Shown here piece by piece: positions 46,877 through 57,552 of a stretch of 64,000 nucleotides of DNA (the stretch's first letter is position 1; every line of letters begins with the position of its first letter). The translations under genes and the position numbers were made by a program. Origin of the DNA: Argentina anserina (taxonomy: Eukaryota > Streptophyta > Magnoliopsida > Rosales > Rosaceae); NCBI RefSeq assembly GCF_933775445.1, contig NC_065873.1, positions 9,300,001 to 9,364,000 on the forward strand, in the 5' to 3' direction. The notes below the pieces were generated by a model. The model was not told where the DNA came from, searched no databases, and was given only the letters and a program-made list of their open reading frames with translations.

Positions 46877-48904
46877 TGATCGGTTCGATTACTCGAGATC
46901 AATATTAACCCTGTAAGCATCGTTAGTAGTATAAAGCAAGAGGGTATCGTTCACAAACCGGGGATCCAACCAGGGTAAGAATCACAAATATTTAACAACG
47001 AATTCATAAGAGTATGAGGATTTTGGGATATATTTCGGATCAAATATAAAATAAACCTAAACTAATATATACATGTGATCAACCAACCAACACATAAGCA
47101 ATTACCAAACAAATAACATAAGAACAAAGGTAACGAAATCTACTCTCAATTATGTTCATGCCGTAAGTATCATAGTTCATCCTAAATTCGATCATGCATC
47201 AAGTTCCTACTTGGTTCCTAATACATGGATATTATCGAGCTCAACTACTTGTCTTGCTACGAAATCTAACATACCAATTCATCATGCAATTACGTATCAC
47301 AAAGAAAAATCAACATGTTTAAAGCACTTATCCAATGTCGAACTTAAGATCATAATCGGTGGAGGAACACAAAGGGGACAAACAATTAATCAACTACTTG
47401 TATCAAAATTGTTTTTAACTTTGAATGATTAACATATGCGACATCAACTACTTGTCTTAATCACACATGCAATATAAGAACACACCGAAAATTAATTAAG
47501 AACATAAATTGAAACTCATGGCATAAAACCTAAAATCATTGAATAAAAATCGAAAATCTTAATTCATCATGTCATTCGAAAATTACAAATATCTCATAGA
47601 CAAGAATAAAAATAACTTTAAAAAAACCTAAACATAAATCATCCAAGAACAAGAACATAAAAACCCGAAAACTAAACATGAAGATCATAGAGTTACACTT
47701 TATAATTCTCCTCCCAAGGTTCCTTACAGATGTAGTAAGAGATCTTCAAGAGTATGGTATCCTTGGCTCCCAAGCTTTGGACAGAGAATATGGTGAAGGG
47801 TGGTGAATTCGGATTCTATGATGCTTGGTGAATGAAAGTGTTTGGGCAGAGCTTTGGCAAGTCTTGTGAGCAAGGTTGATGATCATTTTATATGGAAATG
47901 AGGTGCTATATATAGAGGAAGAAACCCAAGGGAGGATGGCCACAAAGTCCACAAAGTTGAAACCAAATTGGTTGAGGTTTCCTAGATTCGGCAGATCTGA
48001 CCTTTATCCCTTGTTGTGGCCATAACTTTCTCTAGAAAATAGATATTGAGATGATTCCAACTGGCAATTTCAACTAGACTTCCGTGGCTTTTCATCCATA
48101 TATCATGCACTTTCTCAGTCATTCTAAGCTGTCCAGGGGAGCTCGTCAAAGTTGGATGATCTCTCCTCATTAAATTTGCTACATGTCTTCTTTGACATTC
48201 TTGCCTCTTCTCATTTAATTTGCTGCATGCCTTCTTTGACATTCTTTGGTGCCAGGATTTATGGACATTATGATACATATTTGTGCTCTATATGCAGGAG
48301 GAACAAAGTTCCAAGTTTCCCTCATAGCCCTTGGATCAAAAGCAAATCAATGGCTGAGATAATTCCGTCGAGCTCACTGGACCTCTGAGTAATGATTCGG
48401 TCATATATCCCTGTAGGAATAAGATATTGATTTGATTCCAAATCCTACATAAACTAGACTCAAAATCCTTTTTATCCATATAAGTTACGTCTTCTAACGC
48501 AATCGGAGCTATCCAGGGGAGCCCGTCGAAGTTGGACTACGAATCTTGACAGCATTTTCATTCTTGCATTGATTGGGTTTTTAAGTGCAAATCTTCTTCT
48601 CCTTTTTCCTTGTGGAACTAGGAAGCTTTCCTTCTCAAATATGGATTGGTATTTCCTAATAATAATAAGTACGTTAGAAACAAAGAAATACGAAAGGATG
48701 AATCCTACTCGAACAAGGAATCATATCTCAACAAGGATTATTAACACTTAGCACGATGTCATCATCAATTCATTCATAATTGATATAAGCTCTACCTAGA
48801 CACTTATTCATACAAAAGAAACTAAAACATACTAAATAAGAGGTAACAAAGAGTAAGAATAGGGCATAATCACATTAAGAACGTCACACTTTGTGCTCCT
48901 ATCA
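46877..48904 (-). repeat. 5' LTR of element C (2028 bp)
   Basis: It has the same length as the 3' LTR. Its U5 end, 46977-47055 (GAGTATGAGGATTTTGGG), matches the B LTRs instead of its own partner. TATA box at 47906-47915. It is followed by the duplication CTTCT and by the gag-pol linker of B. Confidence 0.94.
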
Positions 48905-50797
48905 CTTCTCTCGAGTCATCCTCTTATTGGTGCACAACTCCTTTAGAAACTTGGCGTACTTCGGGATTTGTTGAATGCATTCAATGAGAGGCATGTTCAC
49001 TTCTACCCTTTTAAAGATGTCGAGCATGGCTTGATCAGAGTCATCCTTCTTCTTCTTTGCGAATCTATTGGGGAAGGGGACACGAGGAAGAGCATTAGTT
49101 GAAACCACACCACTAGAGTTAGGATCCTTACCTGTCTCATGAACGACATGATTACTTTGGGGCAGAGGCACGACATCATTGACCTTAGAGGAGGCAGGGT
49201 CCTTCTCTCGGTCATTTGCATTGAAATTCTCAGCCTTTTTGTCTTTAGAAGGCATGGCCTTCTTGATTGGCTGCAATGAAGTATCTAATAGCCTGCCACT
49301 TCTTGTCATCATGGCCTTCACATTGGGATTTGGCTCGGTTTGGCTTGGCAACTTACGTCCTTCATGGATCTTACCCATGAAGTCGATCACTTGTCCCATC
49401 TGCTTCTTAAGCTCGGTTATGTCTTTAGAATGAGCTTGTTGACCTGTAACTAAAGCTTGAGTAGCAGAGTTTAAATTTTGTTGCCCTTGAGCAAGGGACT
49501 TCAAAAGTTCATCATAGTTAGGTGCAGATGTACTATTTAAACCATGAACATTGGAGTTAAATGGAACAGAACCTTGAGGTACCTGAGGTCGCACAAACAA
49601 ACCTGAAGGACGAGGTCCTTGACCTTGAGCATTGGACGGTTGAGCATTGTTGTTCCAGCGAAAGTTGGGATGGTCTCTAAGTCCAGGATTATATGTGTTC
49701 GAGTAAGGATCATACCTAGGCCTTTGTTGCCCCATGAAGTTCAACTCCTCTTCAGTTATTGCACCATTTGGACAATTCTCGGTGGTGTGGTCCTTGAATG
49801 AACAAATGCCACACGCTTGAGTGTTGATGGTCGAACCATTGAATGCCTTAACTAGAACATCAAGCTTTCTTTCTAAAGTAGCCATTTAATTCCTTGTATC
49901 AACGTCATACACTCCACGGCTCTTGCTTCCTCTCTTTTCCTTAGAACTAAATTGGCGATTGTTGTCTGCCAAGTCATCAATCAAGGTGTAAGCTTCTTGA
50001 CTGGTCTTGTTCATGAATGTGCAGCCACATGCCAAATCCACCATACTCTTGTTAATGGTGTCGAGTCCTTCATAGAAGAATTGCACCAAGTCATCCAACG
50101 AAATACCATAGTGAGGGCACTTTCTTTGTAGTTCTTGAAATTCCTCCCATGCCTCGTAGAGTGAATCACCATCCTTTTGAGTGAAGTTCTGAATCTCCCT
50201 CCTTAGTCTTTTCGTGAGTTGAGCAGGGAAGAATTGTTTCAAGAACTTCCTAGTCATTTCATCCCAGGTGGTGATGATTCCCGAAGGCAGAGAGTACAAC
50301 CAACGTTTAGCATCGTCCTTAAGGGTAAATGGAAACAAAAGCAACCTCAAGCCTTCTTGAGACAGATGATGAATCGATTGGAGCTTGCAAATGTCCAAGA
50401 ACTCCCTAAGGTGAACATTAGGGTCTTCCATTGAGGAACCAGAAGACTTAGGCAGATACCCAAGAAATTGAACCGGAATGGAGAAGTTGGCTTCATTAGG
50501 TGGAGTGAAAGCAATGCATGAAGGTGATTCAGGGGTGGTGGGGATGAAAGCATTCTTGAGTGCCATTGGAGCACCAACAAGAACTATATCACGGTCCGGA
50601 ATTGTGTCTATCTCTGAATTGAAGATGAAGGGAAAGAAAGGATCCTCCTCTTCTTCTGATCTAGGTGAAGAGTTCAAGATTGAATTGCTTGGAGATGATT
50701 CGAAATCTAAGGGTCCACTTGTGAAGGAGTTGTTTAAATCTCTAAGTGCTTGAATTCGATCTTTGAGCTCTTGTGTTCTCTTAGATATTTCGGACAT
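48905..50797 (-). pseudogene. Gag and linker of element B
   Basis: It starts at MSEISKRTQELKDR (50797; an upstream extension to 50914 has no counterpart in A). It has the gag core (LLLFPFTLKDDAKRWLYSLP, FLKQFFPAQLTKRLRREI), the CCHC knuckle CGICSFKDHTTENC, and the charged linker up to TNKRMTREK, where element C interrupts. TAA at 49886-49888 replaces a Gln codon of A just before MATLERKLDV. Where A has a one-base deletion (after NSATQ), B reads on, so B shows the ancestral frame there. Confidence 0.9.
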
Positions 50798-51553
50798 GCA
50801 TAATTCCTGTAATACAAAAGTTAAAGGGTTAGCATTGAAGGATACAAAATGAAGACATGAATCGTGCCCTTCCTTGGTCATATACGCAGCACACTTATGG
50901 AAGAGGCACGACAACTATGTTGTCATGTTACAAAGTTAGTTCTTTACGTTTACAAAGTTCATACAATTCACAAGTTCTTTTTGCTATTTCAATGATTGAA
51001 TGATCGATTGATTCTAAGTTGTAAACCGAGGTGGACGTGCGGCCTAAGTATGGATGTCTAGACACAAGATCAAGTCTTTGTTTCAGAAGGCCGTATAGCT
51101 CAATTAGAGATAGTGAACATGGTAGGACTCATTTGTTGAACTACGGAGAGCGAACTCCCTATCGACTCCATCACCGAGATGTATGTCAGTCAATAGTTCT
51201 CTGAGATCCAATTTTGGTCCCATGCACCAGGGTAATAAAAGAGCGTGCCCCTTACTCAGCTGGACTGAAACTTGGGTGTTAGACAAATCTCCAATTGTTA
51301 ATAAAAGCCGCCCTCAACCTCATGCAAAAACTTTGGAAGAAAACATGAGGGGTTAAGGCTAATATTAACAAAAGGGACTTTACCTATTCCGTTCGATTTA
51401 CAACCTACAACAATCATTCACTCAATCACCAAAACAACAACCTAAGATATATTTACTATATGTTTACGAAAAGAAAAAAAATATATATATATATAGAAAT
51501 TTACAATATGAACAATGAATTCGAAATTAAAAGATTAGAGATCCATAAAGATG
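50798..51553 (-). promoter_or_regulatory. 5' leader of element B
   Basis: It is non-coding, with the same layout as the leader of A. The conserved part is about 51000-51420. An A-run followed by an AT microsatellite lies at 51471-51494. Confidence 0.6.
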
Positions 51554-51573
51554 GATCCCCGGCAATGGCGCCA
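51554..51573 (-). promoter_or_regulatory. Primer-binding site of element B (tRNA-Asp, one mismatch)
   Basis: The plus strand reads GATCCCCGGCAATGGCGCCA: a C-to-T change within the 20 bases that match tRNA-Asp in A. It lies two bases from the LTR. Confidence 0.88.
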
Positions 51574-51575
51574 TT

Positions 51576-53835
51576 TGATCAGTTCAATTACTCGAGATCA
51601 ATATTAACCCTGTAAGCATCGTTAGTAGTATAAAGCAAGAGGGTATCGTTCACAAACCGGGGATCCAACCAGGGTAAGAATCACAAATATTTAACAATGA
51701 ATTCATAAGAGTATGAGGATTTTGGGATATATTTCGGATCAAATATAAAATAAACCTAAACTAATATATACATGTGATCAACCAACCAACACATAAGCAA
51801 TTACCAAACAAATAACATAAGAACAAAGGTAACGAAATCTAATCTCAATTAAGTTCATGCCTTAAGGTTCATTATACATCCTAGAATCGGTTATGCAGTT
51901 AAGTTCCTCCCAAGGTTCCTAACTCAATGACACTTTAACACATTCGAACTCAGTCCCAACCTCATTCGAAATCTAACATACTTATCCTACCATGCAACTT
52001 CAAAGCCACGCATATTGAATTCATTAAGCATGTCACCTACTTAACCAACAATCATGCAATTCCAAAAATCACATAGAAAAGATAAACATATTCAAATGCA
52101 CAAGTCTAACCGAATCTAGGCAATAATCGGTGAAGGTGACAAAGAACAAACAATTAATCAACTCCCAAGTATCAAAATCGTTTATAACTTTGGATTATTA
52201 CACATGCGACGTCAACTTCCTGGTATCAAACACACACGTAAGTAAGAACACACTGAAAATCATTTAAATAAATAAACAGAAATTCATGGCATAAAACCTA
52301 AAATCATTTTGAATTAAAAATCGAAAACCTTAATTCATGATGTCATTCAAAAGTTACAAATATCTCATAGACAAGAATAAAAATAACTTTAACAAAACCT
52401 AAACATAAATCATCCAAGAACAAGAACATAAAAACCCGAAAACTTAACATGAAGATCAAAGAGTTACACTTTATAATTCTCCTCCCAAGGTTCCTTACAG
52501 AGGTAGCACGAGATCTTCAAGAATATGGTATCCTAGGCTCCCAAGCTTTGGACGGAAAATATGATGAAGGGTGGTGAATTCGGATTCTATGGTTCTTGGT
52601 GAATGAAAGTGTTTGGGCAGACCTTTGACAAGTCTTGTGAGCAAGGTTGATGATCATTTTATGTGGAAATGAGGTGCTATATATAGAGGAAGAAACCCAA
52701 GGGAGGATGGCAACAAAGTCCACAAAGTTGAAACCAAATTGGTTGAGGTTTCCTAGATTCGGCTGATCTGACCTTTGTCCCTTGTTGTGGCCATAACTTT
52801 CTCTAGAAAATAGATATTGAGATGATTCCAACTGGCAATTTCAACTAGACTTCCGTGGCTTTTCATCCATATAAGGTACATTTTCTCAATCCTTTTGAGC
52901 TGTCCAAGAGAGCCCGTCAAAGTTGGATGATCTGCACTGCCAGAATTCTGATTTCTATAAGGATTGCATATCTTTTGCATTAATTGTATATCTTCTTCCT
53001 CCTTTAATGCTGATTTATTTCGCACAAATTTCTTCCTTTGAATTAGGGAGGCAGCAAAAGTCTTAATTGTTGTAGCCATGTTTGATTTTTGTTACCTCTC
53101 CTCATTAAATTTGCTGCATGCCTTCTTTGACTTTCTTGCCTCTTCTCATTTAATTTGCTGCATGCCTTCTTTGACATTCTTTGGTGCAGGGATTTATGGA
53201 CATTCTGATACATATTTGTGCTCTATATGTAGGAGGAACAAAGTCCCAAGTTTCCCTCATAGCCCTTGGATCAAAAGCAAATCAATGGCTGAGATAATTC
53301 CGTCGAGCTCACTGGACCTCCGATCAATGATTCAGTCATATCTCCCTGTAGGAATAAGATATTAATTTGATTCCAAATCCTACAAAAACTAGACTCAAAT
53401 AGCTTTCTATCCATATAAGGCACATCTTCTAACGCAATCGGAGCTATCCAGGGGAGCCCGTCGAAGTTGGAATACAAATCTTGACAGCATTTTCATTCTT
53501 GCATGGATTGGGCTTTTAAGTGTATCTTCTTCTCTTTCCTTGTGGAACTAGGATTGCTTTCCTTCTCCAACATGGATTTGTATTTCCTAATAAGAATAAG
53601 TATATTAGAAACAATGAAATACGCAAAGATGAATCCTACTCGAACAAGGAAACATATATCAACAAGGATTATTAACACATAGCACGATTTCATCATCAAT
53701 TCATTCATAATTGATATAAGCTCTACCTAGACACTTATTCATACAAAAGAAACTAAAACATACTAAATAAGAGGTAACAAAGAGTAAGAATAGGACATAA
53801 TCACATTAAGAACGTCACACTTTGTGCTCCTATCA
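51576..53835 (-). repeat. 5' LTR of element B (2260 bp)
   Basis: In plus-strand text it runs from TGATCAGTTCAATTACTC to GTGCTCCTATCA, then ATGGA. It has both modules, the 44-bp doublet at 53098-53186 and the TATA box at 52678-52687. About 29 substitutions separate it from the 3' copy and no length change is seen. Confidence 0.94.
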
Positions 53836-53840
53836 ATGGA

Positions 53841-54128
53841 CTTATAAAGAATCTAAATATGTGCTGCCTATATGTTGTTCTATGCGTGTCATACATGTTT
53901 CTTGAGTAGAATTCGTGTTTTGGTTATGTGATGAGTGGTAGATCAATTGTATATAAGTAATTTAGGATTTATTTTAAGTAGTAGTTTTAAAATCCGAATC
54001 AAATCCCCCAATAACATGATAAGTTTTGAGGCCCTTTTGATTCCCCGGACTGAATGATCCCTGCTTATTCTATACTAACGATGATGTTTTTCAGGTATTT
54101 TATAGACGTTCTAACCAACAGTCTATCA
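53841..54128 (+). repeat. Old solo LTR D, part 3 of 3
   Basis: It continues part 2 after ATGGA is counted once and ends AACAGTCTATCA at 54128. CAGAG follows at 54129-54133, matching 20633-20637. It includes the counterpart of the U5 text of other LTRs (TATACTAACGATGATG at about 54091) and the 25-base string shared with the end of K. Confidence 0.85.
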
Positions 54129-54133
54129 CAGAG

Positions 54134-55637
54134 CATATCATTTAACATGGTTAAATAATTTACAAAACTTAGGCAATTATCGTATTTATGATACATGCCA
54201 GAGACCATGTGTAGATCTTAAAAAATATAAATCATACAATCACGTTTAATGACATGCTAAGCAATCAAATTTTGATAATAAGCATAACATATAACATGCA
54301 CAATATTTAGAGAGTACTTTGCTCATATAACATATATGATTTCATTTATACGAATAAATTTCGATAAAAGCGGCAACACTAATATAGATCTTACTTGTCA
54401 GTTTGCCAAATATACTACATCTTAAGCAATTTTTGATCTCGTGATTTCATGTTGCTCGTCATGTGTTTTTGAATAAATCATATGCAAGAAAAAAACAATA
54501 TTTACATGATTAGTCACTTTAATCATATGTACTGAAATTGCATTTTATTTTAATTTACCTTGTAATATATAAAAGGTAAAATGGATTTCACATTTACCAT
54601 TAACGCAGTAAATGTTAAATTATAGATCAGTAACAGTGAATAGTAAATATGATTCACTAAGGGGTAAAAATAACATAATAATTACTTTTAATTTTTTTTT
54701 CTGACATATGTAAGTTTTGAATTTACCAGAGGTAAAAACCTCTTTTCTTCACGGGTCGGATTGACGAGCCAGTTTGGGAATGGCCGGGTCAAGATCTGCA
54801 ATCGCAGATCTAGGTTTGCAACCGTGAAGATTGCTGCTGAGACATCAGGAACGGAAAGTCTAGGTCGTGTTTGCGGGACCGGGTTGAGCATGCTAGGTTC
54901 TGGTCAATTGAAGGGTGCCAGAGCGTGCCGAGAAGCGGTCAGATGTTTGAGTTGCAACGCCAAGCCGAGGGACGTCGGAGCTCTGGGCTGCAAGGAGGCC
55001 CCGATTCTAGGAGGCGTCACATCGTCAGATCAGATCGAGTTCGTCGGATTTACGAGTCGATCTAGCCTAGGCAGCTGCGACATTGATGCTAAATGCCAGT
55101 GGTTCTGAAACGACAAGTCCCAAAATTAACCTATTTACGCGTTAAAAACAAATTTATATCAACCGAACCAATATCTAATCTAAAATAATTGTGACAGTAC
55201 CCAAACCTTGGTTGGGCTACCTACGTACCCTTTACAAAGGATCAAGTCATTCGTAGTTCAACTATTCACCAAGCCAAACACTCCAATTTAGTGAAACCAC
55301 AGAACCCACACATTTACTACAAACCTACCACATTCACCCTAACAACGTAAACCTCATAGCCATTCTGATTCGTATCACAAACACATCACAACCGACACAC
55401 ATAGTTAATATCATAACCATCATTCATCAAACACACAACCCCATATCCATTATCAATCATACAAATACATAGCATCCAACCTAAGATTAACACAATGCTT
55501 ACGGTAATAATATTTTATTCCTACCAACGATAATCTAGATCAACAACCTCACACGATAAACAAATCCAATGATTAATATGTCGATACGTTCGTATCAACG
55601 CATGCAATTCAATGGAATAACTCACTGCTAAAAGGGC
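54134..55637. other. Mixed non-coding DNA with a GC-rich patch and a possible LTR scrap
   Basis: 54134-54735 is AT-rich, with nothing recognised. 54740-55105 is clearly GC-richer, and its 115-residue frame (54761-55108) has no domain. 55190-55290 has CCAAACCTTGGTTGGGCTAC followed by CTACGTACCCTTTACAAAGG, text I associate with ends of some plant gypsy elements on the opposite strand, but I cannot place boundaries. The rest, to 55637, is AC-rich with no gene. Confidence 0.4.
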
Positions 55638-56838
55638 ACAAATGCAACTAGAATCACCTCAATAGCTATTTTCTAGCGAAAGTTATGGCGACAACAAGGC
55701 ACAAAGGTCAGTTCTGTCGAATTGAGAAAATCTAGGAAACCTAAACCAATTTAGTTTCAATTTTGTGGACTTTGTGGCCGGCCTCCATTTGGTTTTCCTC
55801 TATATATAACACCTCATTTCCATAGAAAATATAATCAATCTTGCTCACAAGACTTGCCAAACATCTGCCTTAAACACTACTCATCATCCTCAAAGCCATT
55901 CAAGCCGTACACTATCTTTCTTTCATTCCATTCGATCCAAAGCGCTACGCCTAGGATTGCCATTCAAGTTGAAGCCATGCTGCCTTGTTTTGATACCGCT
56001 AAGGAGATTTACAAAGTGTAACTCGTTACTTCTTCAATTATGTTTTCAGTTTGGATTCTTTATGTGATGTTGTGTTTTTTATTTTTGGCTAGTTCTGAAT
56101 TTGTGGAATACTCTTATGTAGTTTACGATTTTACAAGATGTTATAAAGTAGTTCTAATTTTGTTTTCTATGATTTCTATGTAGATGATGTGAGTTTATAA
56201 TTCAATGATTTAATGATTCTTTTTCTTGTGCGTTAACTATATGTGATTCAAGGCGCTAAGTTAGTTTTGCATATAAAATTCTTAAGTGTTTTTGTTAACT
56301 TGTTAAAGTAAGTGACATACTTGACTTGTTTGTAATCACTAGGAATTAACCATGATCCGTTTGTTATCTAAGATGCGCTAAGTAATTAGATAAGAGATGA
56401 ATCAATGAAGTGGTAAGATTGAGAATGACATGTTACCTTGTAATTTCTAAGCGCTAATATAGGATTACCAGGCCATATTTCGAGTTAGAGATGCGCTAAG
56501 TAACCTAGTTCGGCATTAGGTTGTTGTTTGTTCACTCAATACTTGTGCAGTAAGGCTCAATGTTTTAAAAGGATGAGATTATGATTTCGAAGCTACTTGT
56601 GATTATTTGTTTGGTAATTGTTATGTGTTGGTTGGTTGATCACATGTATATATTAGTTTAGGTTTTATTTTCTGTTTTTATACTTATGATCCATAACTAT
56701 CAAATCCTTTTATCTCTTATGAATTCGTTGTTAAATGTTTGTGATTTTTTACCCTGGTGGATCCCCGGTTTGTGAACGATACCGTCTTGTTTTATACTAC
56801 TAACGCTGCTTACATGGTTAATATTGATGTCGAGTAAT
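55638..56838 (+). repeat. Athila-type LTR fragment L, lacking its 5' part
   Basis: It starts inside the second module (AGCTATTTTCTAGCGAAAGTTATGG, as in K at 6510-6545). It then follows LTR order: TATA-like CTCTATATATA at 55798, TTACAAAGTGTAACTC, GATCACATGTATATATTAG, GGATCCCCGGTTTGTGAACG and ATTGATGTCGAGTAAT. The terminal bases are missing and no target duplication is visible. It ends about 700 bp upstream of the DRP3 start codon. Confidence 0.8.
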
Positions 56839-56956
56839 TTCTAGGTGTCTGATCATGAAAAAAAACTATTTCTACACAATTTTCTTTTTTTCGGCAGAAT
56901 TTTTTTTTCTAGGGTTTAAATCACTCTTTTTATGAAAAGTCAAAGTTAAAACAAAG

Positions 56957-57178
56957 TGTTGATAACGTGTTGTAGGGAAAATGGAATGGTCTACTCATTT
57001 CATTGATATTCTCCTTTATATAAAAGTAAGAATTAAAATAGAAATAAATAGTAATTACAATGGTAATTAATATTACATAATTGTAATTGATCTGTTACAT
57101 CCGTTGACCATAAACGTCATTAACTCATTCCGTTATTTATTTTAACGAAAACACACTAATGATGTTTTTCCTTCAACA
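56957..57178 (-). repeat. Probable copia-type solo LTR (222 bp) upstream of DRP3
   Basis: On the minus strand it begins TGTTGAAGGAAAAACATC and ends ACAACACGTTATCAACA, with complementary tips (TGTTGA/TCAACA) and a TATA-like TTTTATATAAAGG inside. The ACAACACGTTATCA end is common in plant copia LTRs. Flanks CAAAG and ATGAA do not match, so a target duplication is not supported. Confidence 0.45.
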
Positions 57179-57552
57179 ATGAATACTTTATGTATCAAAA
57201 TAAATATTTTTTCATAAAAAATATCAGCCCAAAATATTAACGTTAATGTAAGTACCAAATATATTTTTTCACCTTGAAGAAAGAAGACTGGTAAAACCCT
57301 TGAAGAAGGGGTAAAATAATTATGAGAAAGTGTGTGTAAATAACAAATACAGTTGTGTTGTGTGGAGAGAAAGTAATACCAAATCCTCATTATCGTCTGC
57401 TTACCTCATAAAGCAAACTCTCTATTCCAATAGAGCTAAAACTCCAACAAGTCTCTAGTCACAAGAAAATCAAATCAAATAAAACTCTCTCTCTCTCGCT
57501 CTAAGCAATTTCCAAAACCCTAGGGAAACTCTCTAAGATCCAACCCACAGCC
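57179..57552 (+). promoter_or_regulatory. Proximal promoter and 5' untranslated region of the DRP3 gene
   Basis: About 370 bp separate the last LTR remnant from the ATG. A pyrimidine-rich stretch with a CT microsatellite (CTCTCTCTCTCTCGCTC) lies at 57485-57502, about 50 bases before the ATG, a common 5'-untranslated feature in plants. I cannot place a convincing TATA box or transcript start. Confidence 0.45.

Larger units (their letters stand above)
41170..48904 (-). mobile_element. Non-autonomous Athila-related element C (7,735 bp, LARD-like), TSD CTTCT
   Basis: It has LTRs of 2028 bp each (41170-43197 and 46877-48904), a tRNA-Asp primer site, a leader like those of A and B, and a polypurine tract. 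The 3.7-kb interior contains no gag, protease, RT or integrase. It inserted in the gag-pol of B: CTTCT flanks it at 41165-41169 and 48905-48909, and removing it rejoins the text also seen in A near 29085-29095. The interior has A/B-like 3' untranslated sequence (43210-44780), a unique block (44890-45690) and an A/B-like leader (46300-46854). It fits the class of large retrotransposon derivatives mobilised in trans. Confidence 0.93.
33576..53835 (-). mobile_element. Athila-type element B (12.5 kb without its insert), TSD ATGGA
   Basis: On the minus strand: 5' LTR 51576-53835, primer site, leader, gag, then element C, then protease, RT, RNase H, integrase, 3' untranslated region, polypurine tract and 3' LTR 33576-35835. 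ATGGA flanks it at 33571-33575 and 53836-53840. The LTRs are both 2260 bp with about 29 differences (1.3%), so it is older than A. Without C and one copy of its target site the length is about 12.5 kb. Its pol proteins are close to A, but the LTRs are of a longer class. About ten lesions make it dead. Confidence 0.95.

Noticed and set aside
56957..57183. Target duplication around the 222-bp copia-type LTR
   Set aside because: The flanks CAAAG and ATGAA differ, so the insertion boundaries stay unproven.
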